Positions 56,299 to 64,000 of a DNA stretch of 64,000 bases are shown here, piece by piece. Numbering within the stretch: the first letter of the stretch is position 1; every line of letters starts with the position of its first letter. The translations under genes were made by a program, and so were the position numbers. Location: assembly GCA_009809945.1 (NCBI GenBank), contig WTPW01000198.1, forward strand, positions 475,610 through 539,609, given 5' to 3'. Origin of the DNA: Gigaspora margarita. Lineage: Eukaryota > Glomeromycota > Glomeromycetes > Diversisporales > Gigasporaceae. Under the pieces are notes generated by a model, which saw nothing but the letters and a program-made list of their open reading frames with translations, ran no database searches and was not told the DNA's origin.

Positions 56299-56596
56299 GT
56301 TTTATCTGGCATACTTTAGTAACTAATAAAAGTTTCGCTATTTATTAATTTAAAGTATTCGAAAGTACTGCGCTATTATTAATTTAATAGAATTTATATT
56401 TAAAAAGTTTATTTGAATATTAAAAGTTTAATAGATCACAGATCAAATCATTATCAGTATAAATATAAATACTTTTTTTTTTTTACATATTTTTCCCACG
56501 TTCTCTTTTTTTCGTCTCTCTTCTTTCATGTTCTATTTTTCTTTAAGCTCACTTTTTTTAACACGTTATTTTTCAAATCAGAATTCTAATATTGAT

Positions 56597-58216
56597 ATGG
56601 AAAGACATTCTAATTTCTTATCTTCTACTGATCAACTTTCAGCACTTGCTAAAGGACGTATTCTAGAAAATACTATCAAAAATACTGAAGGATGGATTAA
56701 GATTATGAATCAGTGGTGTTTAGATATTAACTATAAGGAACCATTAGAAAATCTAACCAAGATTATGATCGAACTTCAAGTTTCTCAATTTTTATGTGGT
56801 GTAACAACTAAATATGGAAAGCCTTATTTACGAACATCACTCAAAAATGTTTTGTCAGCAATTAATCAGCACTTGCAAAACATAAAACCTGGTTGGCATC
56901 ATAATTTGCATAATAAAGAATGAATTTTCTAGTTTATATGAACAGTTTGATGGCTTGCTTAAAGATATGAAAAAAAAGGCCTTGGAGAATCCAAATCCAC
57001 TGATGGTTTAACAACAGAAGAGATTCAGCAGATTTTAAATCATGAGAATTTAGATTCAAATACTCCTTTAGAACTTTTGAAATGGGGTTTTTTCTGGATT
57101 TCTATATTAGATGCAACCAGAGGTGGCGAACATGTTAATTTGCATATATCACAAATTGCAGATATGTCTGATAGTATTATTTTAAGAAAAAACCAACAAA
57201 AAAATGACCAAGGGGGGATCGAAGGAAATCAATTTGATTTAGTTATACCTTTTCCATCAGATCTGCAAGGTGTCATAGGGCCTAATTCTAATATAAGAAA
57301 GTATCTTTTTTTACATCCTAAACATTTCAAATGTTTAAATTTTTATCTTTCTGTTTGTCATAACCTGAATGGTAATACTAATTTATTTATTATTTATTTA
57401 TTGAACATTATATGTACTAATGCTAATAATTTATTAAAGCTATTGTTAAAGGAAAGTGGTATCTTGATAAACTATTAGCTGATTGTACAATTCGCTCATT
57501 GTTCAAAACTATATGTATTGAATGTGGAATAAATATTGAAACAAGAAATATCTGCAATCATTCTGGTAGACAAACAAGCATTATGGAACTTTTTAGTATT
57601 GGTGTACCTGAAAATACTGGTTATGCGATTAGTGGATATAAGTCTTCTGGTGGATACTATGCTTATGCTAAACCTACAGATAATCATAAAAGAGAAGCAT
57701 TAGCAAACGTTCTTAACAAATTAATTACTACTACACTATCCAAACAAACTGTACAAGATTTAATTGAATGTACTGGTCCTAATCCTGTTTCTGACATTGA
57801 TTATAATGCATCAAATATTTTATCAGAAAGTGAAGAATATTTAAGCGATAACAATAATGATTCACAGGTATTATTGTAATAAAATATTGAATAAATTATT
57901 TCAAACTTAATTTTTAACAAAAAATGAATTTACTTTTTGTTAAAAATTTTTTTTTTAGAATTTGAATGAACTATTTCAAACTTAATTTTTAATAAAAAAT
58001 GAATTTACTTTTTGTTAAAAATTTTTTTTTTAGAATTTGAATGAACAAGTGTTTCATGGAAATTTCCAAAAAGCTCAAAAAGTTTTAAACAAAAATGTTA
58101 ATTCTCGAAAACGGTCTTTTAACATCACAAATAATCAAGAAAATAAGCGACTACATAGTAATAAGAATGTAACAATTATTAAAAAATATTATAATAATTG
58201 TACATTTAATAATTAG
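56597..58216 (+). CDS. Crypton-like tyrosine recombinase, two introns, compensating frameshifts
   Basis: Preferred start MERHSNFLSSTDQLSALAKG at 56597 (an in-frame ATG at 56528 would add a hydrophobic leader). An N-terminal helical core-binding region (ENTIKNTEGWIKIMNQW) is followed by the catalytic domain with Arg in DATRGGEH (about 57110), the HxxR box NHSGRQTSI (about 57560), and the Tyr nucleophile in YYAYAKPT (about 57655-57680). The frame shifts near 56915 and back at an eight-A run (56970-56977). Intron 1 is 57372-57439 and intron 2 57868-58033; exon 3 is basic (NLNEQVFHGNFQKAQK) and stops at 58216, with AATAAA near 58235. The layout matches Cryptons (DUF3504-type), which move by tyrosine recombination. 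Two small frameshifts cast doubt on function. Confidence 0.75.
57372..57439 (+). other. Intron 1 of the recombinase gene
   Basis: 68 bp, GTAATA donor, gctaat branch-like word at about 57422, AAAG acceptor, phase 1. Splicing joins NLN to AIVKGKWYLDKLLADC, a sequence that is conserved in sense on the far side, whereas reading through gives a low-complexity tail and a stop. Confidence 0.7.
57868..58033 (+). other. Intron 2 with a duplicated acceptor
   Basis: GTATTA donor after DSQ; T-rich tract and TAG acceptor before exon 3. A ~75-bp segment including the T-tract, the acceptor and the first bases of exon 3 (agaatttgaatgaac) occurs twice in tandem, so an upstream acceptor also exists near 57958. 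Confidence 0.7.
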
Positions 58217-58340
58217 GTATATTAAATGTGCTTAAATAAATTGTATTTGAAAAGTTGTTGAATTTTATTATAAGATCAAGTATTAAAAAAAATTATTGCT
58301 CTAAAAAGGTTCTTTGTATAACCAAATTTTATATCAAAAA

Positions 58341-58855
58341 TCCAGCACTACAAACGTTCTTCGCACAACTTGATGATTGACAATTTAAAAAAAATCCCCC
58401 TTGTTCATAAATGTTTTTCGCACAACCAGACGATTGACAATTTAAAAAAAAATTTTGCCCAAAGGGTTCTTTGTGCAACCAGATGATTGACAATTTAAAA
58501 AAAATTTAACCCAAAGTGTTCTTTGTGCAACCAGATGATTGACAATTTAAAAAAAATACAGCCCAAAGTGTTCTTCGCACAACTAGATAATTGACAATTT
58601 AAAAGAAAAAATCCTGCTCTAAATGTTTTTTGCGCAACCAGATAATTGACAATTTAAAAAAAAAATCTCACCCAAAGTGTCTTCGCACAACTACAATTTG
58701 AAAAAAATTCTGGTCTAAATATTTTTGCACAACCAGATGATTGACAATTTAAAAAAAATCCTGCCTTAAATGGTCTCGCAACTAGATGATTGACAATTTA
58801 AAAATATATATATATATCACCATAAATGCTTTTTGCACAAATTGATATTTAAATA
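58341..58855. repeat. Minisatellite, ~50-58-bp unit, about nine copies
   Basis: Each unit contains cgcacaaccagatgattgac followed by aatttaaaaaaaa and a cccaaagtgttctt-like segment. It begins about 125 bp after the recombinase stop codon. Units differ by small changes and a few deletions. Confidence 0.9.
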
Positions 58856-59813
58856 TTTTATTAGTATACAATATATTGTAAATTGTAAATATGGTCTGGT
58901 GCAGAAAGATTTGTACTCAAAAAATTTTGTAATTTCAACTCTATGTAAAAGTTTTTATATTTTTGATTAATTATTAAAAATTTTTAATATCAAATAAAAT
59001 AGGTTTTAATCTAACTTATAATATTATTTTTATTGTTATAACATTGTTTTATTTTAATAATTAAGCATGTACAATTTACTGTATTCAAAAAAAAGATATT
59101 TTTTTTTTAAAAAAAAAGATATTTTAAATAATTTTGCAACCAATATGCAGTTGTATGAGTTTGTACTATGGAAGTGCATTAATATGCATATGATAAAGAT
59201 ATGGTTAAAATTTGAGCAAAATTGAATTACTGGTTGTGAAGAAATTAAGCTTTTAAGCAAGATGATTTGATTTTTTTACTATATATGCATATATAAAAAT
59301 TATAAAAATTACTATAGTAAATTATATAGTAAAAATTATTAAAAAAAGCTACTATTAATAAATTTTTTTATTGAATCAATAAAATTATCAAAAAAAAATT
59401 TATTTTTATTAATCTGATAACCTAATGATTATATTAAATTAAAAAAATCCAAAATTAATTTGTACAAAAAATATTTGAATCAGAGCTGTTTGAGGTACAA
59501 ATCTTTTGCACCAGACTATATTATTAAAATTTATAGTATTAAATGAATACTAACAGTTTGTAAATGCGAAATCCAACAAATAGTAAATGCCAAATAAATA
59601 TATATATAGTCAACTCTTTATATATAAAAAATTTAAAAAAGTTAGTTCTCAAAAAAGATATAATCCAAATTTTATAATAAAATTTACACATGTTCTAGAA
59701 CTTTGTGTTCAGTTTTTACAAAGTTTATTAAAGTCTAGATTAGTAAGAGCTAGATCTTAGAGAGGTGTCTGTATTTAATTATTACAATTAACTTTATATA
59801 TAAGGGAAATTTT
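58856..59813. other. AT-rich stretch with no gene seen
   Basis: An inverted pair tttgtactcaaaaaat near 58908 / ggtacaaatcttttgcaccag near 59493 hints at a ~620-bp element bounded by gtctggtgcaga / cttttgcaccagac, starting about 58891 and ending about 59516. No coding frame. Confidence 0.45.
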
Positions 59814-59837
59814 AGGCATCTCTAGCTAGAGATGCCT
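59814..59837. repeat. Perfect 24-bp palindrome
   Basis: aggcatctctag followed directly by its complement ctagagatgcct. It may be a compact hairpin or a binding site of a dimeric protein. Confidence 0.85.
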
Positions 59838-60060
59838 AGTTTATATATCTCTGGCCTTTTGGACCAATCAAAAGACAGAAAAATCACATGACTAAAGCTC
59901 ATGTATTTATCTGATTGCTGATGCAAGATAAAATGATGATACCCTGCATCATACCCTGTATCGCCAGATAATCTTTTTTTAATTAATTTGTTTATTTTTT
60001 TTTTACACTTTCGATTTCTTTGTTTTTTTCATTTACTAATGTTTTATTTATTTATTTAGC

Positions 60061-61530
60061 TTGTTACCTTTCATCGTTGGTGCCGTTGTTGGTGCTGTCA
60101 TTGGTATTGTAGTTGGTATCATTGTCATTGTCGCAGTTGGTGTTGTCAGTGTTCTTGTTTCTCTAGTGTTTTTGCAAAGGGTGTGGTTTTGCACTTTGCT
60201 GGCATTTGTTGTTGAATTGTCTTGTAGTATTTCTTTTGGTCCTTTGGCGTTTTATCAGTAAATTGTCTTGTGGTTGCTTCTTTGGGTAGTTTTATACTAC
60301 CATTTTTTTTTTTTAGAAGTTCTCATCCAGCAATTGTCTTGTGGTATTTCTTCTGGTCCTTTAGCATTTTCTAGTGAATTGTATTGTGGTATTTCTTTTG
60401 CTATTCAGCTTTTTGCTTGTGAATTGTCTTTGGTACTTCTTCTGGTCCATCAGCATTTTCTGGTAAGTTGTTTTGTAGTATTTCTTCTGGTTCTTTGATG
60501 CTTTACTAGCGAATTGTCTTGTGGTATTTTGTCTAGCCCTTTGGCATTGCTAGTGAATTGTCTCGTGGTATTTCTTTTGGTCCTTTAGTGTTTTACCAGT
60601 GAATTGTCCTCTGGTTGCTTCTTTGGGTAGTTTTATACTACCCTTTTTTTTCTTTTTAGAAGTTCTCTTCCAGCAATTGTCTTGCGGTATTTCTTCTGGT
60701 CCTTTGGCATTTTCTGGTGAATTTTATTGTGGTATTTCTTTTGTTTAGCCTTGGTGAATTGTCTTTGGTACTTCTTCTGACCCTTTGGCGTTTTCTGGTA
60801 AGCTGTTTTGTGGTATTTCTTCTGGTCATTTGATGCTTTACTAGTGAATTGTCTTGTGGTATTTCATCTAGCTCTTTGGCATTTCTGGTGAATTGTCTTG
60901 TGGTATTTCTTCTGGTCTTTGGTGTTTTACCAGTAAATTGTCTTGTAGTTGCTTCTTTGAGTAGTTTTATACTACCCCTTTTTTTATTTTTTAGAATTTC
61001 TCTTCTGGCAATTGTCTTGTGGGATTTTTTCTGGTCCTTTAGTGTTTTCTGGTGAATTGTACTGTGATATTTCTTTTGTTCTTTCGCATTTTGCTGGTGA
61101 ATTTTCTTTGGTACTTCTTCTGGTCCTTCAGCGTTTTCAGGTGAATTGCCTTGTGGTATTTCTTCTAGTCTTTGGCATTTTGCTAGTGAATTGTCTTGTG
61201 GTATTCCTTCTGGCCTTCAGCATTTTACTGGTGAATTGTCTTGTGGTTACTTCTTTGAGTAGGTATACTATCCTTTTTTTTTTTTTGTAAAATTTCTCCT
61301 CGGCGTTTTTTTGGTATTTGTTAATGAATTGTAGTATTTATTTGATGTTTTCTTGTGAATTGTATTGTGGTTGTTATTCAGCCTTTTGCTAGTGAATTGT
61401 CTTTGGTAATTCTTCTGGTCCTTCAGTGTTTTCTGGTAAGTTGTTTTGTAATATTTCTTCTGGTCCAATGCTTTACTGGCGAATTGTCTTGTAGTATTTC
61501 ATCTGGTCTTCGGCATTTGCTATATATGAT
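60061..61530. repeat. Hierarchical G/T-rich satellite
   Basis: The base unit is about 45-50 bp (gaattgtcttgtggtatttc followed by ttctggtcctttggcrtttt). Higher-order blocks of roughly 300-340 bp are marked by ggttgcttctttgggtagtt at about 60272, 60615, 60950 and 61245. It begins with triplet-like gttggtgttg runs (60070-60160). The open frames over it are repeat artefacts. Confidence 0.88.
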
Positions 61531-61910
61531 AGCCATTAACAGGATTCATGATTATTTATTGCAGAACCTTTACCTATTCTCCACGATTGCAAAATTAACT
61601 TCTTAATTTGACCAAAACATGCTCATACACATGTCTGATATATCACTATACATTATCTTCATGCACATATGTGCATAATAATTGAATTTGCAAATCAAAA
61701 TATCACTCCATTACTTATAAACTAATTCGCACCACCATTATAACAGGAAGACTATTTAGCATCTGCAATTTTTTTATCCCCAGCCTTTCCTTGTAAGATA
61801 GATTTGGTTACAACGTTTCACAGCATTTCTACTGTATGTATACTTAAATACGTACTGTACGTACGTACTGTACATATGTTTTTATAACAAAAATTCCCAA
61901 TTCTAAAAAA

Positions 61911-63703
61911 ATGTCAAAATTACCTCTTTTTGAAATAATCAATAACTTCAAGGATGATCATAAAAGCTTATATTCATGCCTTCATGTAAGCCGTCACTGG
62001 TGTAGGATTATTGTACCAATATTATGGAATAAATTAGGAGAAAAATTAAAAGATGGAAAACTTATAAATACCTGTCTTTTGTAATTAAATTCAGAAGAAC
62101 AGCATTATTAATACCCTTTAAAATTCACTTTTCAAATTATTCAAAACCATTATATGAATATACAAGTTATACTACATCAGTTTGTAGATATTCAAATTCT
62201 GGAGTTATTAATTGGCTTAATTGTAACAGTTATAAAGAAGTTATTAAAGGTTTGATATGTAATAATAATCTTGTAAATGCTGTTAAATGTTCTTTAATAG
62301 CAATGTTTCTATCGACAAGTAAGAAACTGGAATATTTAGAAATCTTCGGATTTGTTTATGATAATAATCTATTATTTAAAAGATATTATAGAAATAATCC
62401 TATTAGTGCTTTATATATTTATCAAACTTATTTCGATTTCGAAGAAATAGCAGAGGTTCTTTGTAAGAGCACAACTTTAAATTTTAACCGTAACAATATT
62501 GGTATTAAAGGAGCAAAAGTATTGGCAAAAATGCTTTATACAAACACAACTCTAGCTTCTTTAACTCTTGGTCACGAAAGTATTGGCATTGAAGGAGGAA
62601 TAGAATTGGCAAAAGCACTTTGTAATAACACTGCTTTAACTTCTGAGCTTTAGCGGTAACGATATTGGTATTGAAGGAGTAAAAGAGTTAGCAAAGGTAC
62701 TTTGTATAAACGTTACTCTAGATTCTTTAAATATTAGTTACGAAGACATTGGTATTGAAGGAGGAAAATTATTGGCAAAGAGACTTTTTAAAAATACTAC
62801 TTTAAATTCCTTAAGTATCAGCTATGATAGTATTGGTATTGAAGGTGGAAAAGCATTTGCAAAAGTACTTTATTAACTTCTTTAGATCTTAGTCACAATA
62901 ATATTGGCAGTAAAGGAGGAAATGCGTTGGCAATGGCACTTTGTACGAATGCTGCGTTACTTCTTTGTATTTTAGCAATAATAAAATTGGTATTGAAGGT
63001 GGAAAAGCGTTTGCAGAAGCACTTTATAAAACACTACGTTAACTTCTTTAGATTTTAGTCGCAATAAATTGGTAGTGAAGGAGGAAATGCATTGGCAATG
63101 ACACTTTGTAAGAATACTGCTTTAACTTCTTCGTATTTTAGCAATAATAATATTGGTATGAAGGTGAAAGTGCATTTGCAGAAGTACTTTATACTAATAC
63201 TAGGTTAACTTCTTTGGACCTTGATCATAATTATATTGGTGTTGAAGGGGGAAAAGAATTGGCAAAGGCAATCCGTAATAACACTTCTTTAAATTCTTTG
63301 AGCCTTAGCGATAATAATATTGATATTGAAGGCGGAAAAGCGTTTGCAGAAGTATTTTATACAAACACCACTTTGACTTCTTTAGATCTTAGTTATAATA
63401 AAATTTATTGTGAAGGAGGAAAAAAGCATTGGCAATGGCTCTTTGTAAGAATACTGCTTTAATTTCTTTGAATCTTAGCAATAATAATTTTGGTATTGAA
63501 GGTGGAAGTGCATTTGCACAAGTACTATATACAAATATCACTTTATCTTAGTAAAAATAATATTGGCACTGAAGTAGGAAAAATATTAGTAGATGCGCTT
63601 GGCAAAAACGTACTCCAACCTCATTAGATCTTTCTTTTAATGGTATTAAATTTGAAGTAAAAGCACTTGCAAAGGTTCTTCATAAAATTACTTCAATCTG
63701 GTA
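61911..63703 (+). pseudogene. F-box / leucine-rich-repeat protein, broken by many small indels
   Basis: The start MSKLPLFEIINNFKDDHKSL at 61911 followed by SCLHVSRHWCRIIVPILW is an F-box-like domain (substrate-adaptor part of SCF ubiquitin ligases). The frame shifts near 62070, then a linker (to about 62480) leads to about 15 leucine-rich repeats of 28 residues (84 bp), each like IGIEGGKALAKALYNNTTL. This repeat type resembles the ribonuclease-inhibitor class of LRRs. Frame breaks occur near 62645, 62870, 62960, 63030, 63070, 63155, 63425 and 63540. Most are single-base losses. In the family the LRR array binds the target and the F-box binds Skp1. The gene may be truly dead, or the breaks may be assembly errors, because the amino-acid sense is well kept on both sides of each break. 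Confidence 0.8.
62485..63690 (+). repeat. 84-bp tandem repeats encoding LRRs
   Basis: About fifteen direct units with attggtattgaaggaggaaa at about 84-bp spacing. The DNA similarity between units makes unequal exchange easy. Confidence 0.88.
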
Positions 63704-64000
63704 ACCCTATTCTAAAATTTTTATATGTTCATATGGATAAAAAAAAATTGCATAGAGTATAATGAAATTTTTAGTAATAAATTTTAGTATAAAGCAATTA
63801 TTTTTTCAGTAATTTTTTACCAACCGATATCTGCCTGATGCAGTAACTTTTCCAGACATAGTAATCAATAAAATTTTCTAAGGAGCTAAAATTTTAAATC
63901 ATTAGAAATTTGATACTATTTTTTCATTATTTTTTAATTGTTTTATATCTATTCATTTACTTTATTTATTTAAATCGCAGATTGATGATATTTTAATAAA
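63704..64000. other. 3' flank of the LRR gene, no gene seen
   Basis: AT-rich with no coding signal; AATAAA-like words occur near 63776 and 63868. Confidence 0.5.

Noticed and set aside
60061..61606. Series of membrane-protein-like open frames
   Set aside because: All lie on the hierarchical G/T-rich satellite; the repeated LVVFLLV peptides mirror the repeat unit.

Overview
This 64 kb window is very AT-rich, intron-containing eukaryotic DNA that is crowded with transposons. The genes, the fungal-type introns, the F-box/leucine-rich-repeat gene and the Crypton-type recombinases fit a repeat-rich fungus. My best guess, from gene style only, is an arbuscular mycorrhizal fungus of the Rhizophagus type. 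I see no rRNA, convincing tRNA, CRISPR array or bacterial operon.

Layout. 1-2.4 kb: a possible LTR end, a terminal-inverted-repeat (TIR) element with a perfect-looking hairpin beside it, and a dispersed repeat. 2380-8407: a complete but decayed Ty3/gypsy chromovirus on the minus strand, with two 361-bp LTRs, a 5-bp target duplication, gag, protease, RT, RNase H, integrase and chromodomain. Its integrase is cut by a 592-bp MITE. 8.5-12.3 kb: MITEs. 12.25-13.6 kb: a heavily decayed minus-strand coding relic. About 14.3-23.2 kb: a long LINE (ORF1; APE endonuclease, RT, RNase H and zinc finger in ORF2) carrying three nested insertions, one of them a 919-bp hAT-like element loaded with 19-bp palindromic satellite units. 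23-39 kb: MITEs, two very large fold-back structures and satellites, plus a relic of a Crypton-type recombinase near 29 kb.

Host-like genes are few: a small secreted cysteine-patterned protein (40206-41042, one intron, one homopolymer frameshift), an intact secreted trypsin-fold serine protease (44362-45633), and an F-box/LRR gene at the right edge (61911-63703) broken by many small indels. A Crypton-like tyrosine recombinase gene with two introns lies at 56597-58216.

47-56 kb is again nested mobile DNA: a mariner-type MITE, a 947-bp fold-back with a 9-bp duplication, an 1.8-kb TIR element filled with a G/T-rich satellite, and a 2.2-kb hAT-like element with another element nested in it. A second, hierarchical G/T-rich satellite fills 60.1-61.5 kb.

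The genes do not form a pathway. The main story is stratigraphy: target-site duplications and restored reading frames let one read the order of many insertions directly. The least explained features are (1) a ~107-bp, peptide-coding-looking module shared by two otherwise different fold-backs, (2) a palindromic core shared by elements with different ends, and (3) twin arrays of 19-bp palindromes inside a hAT-like element.
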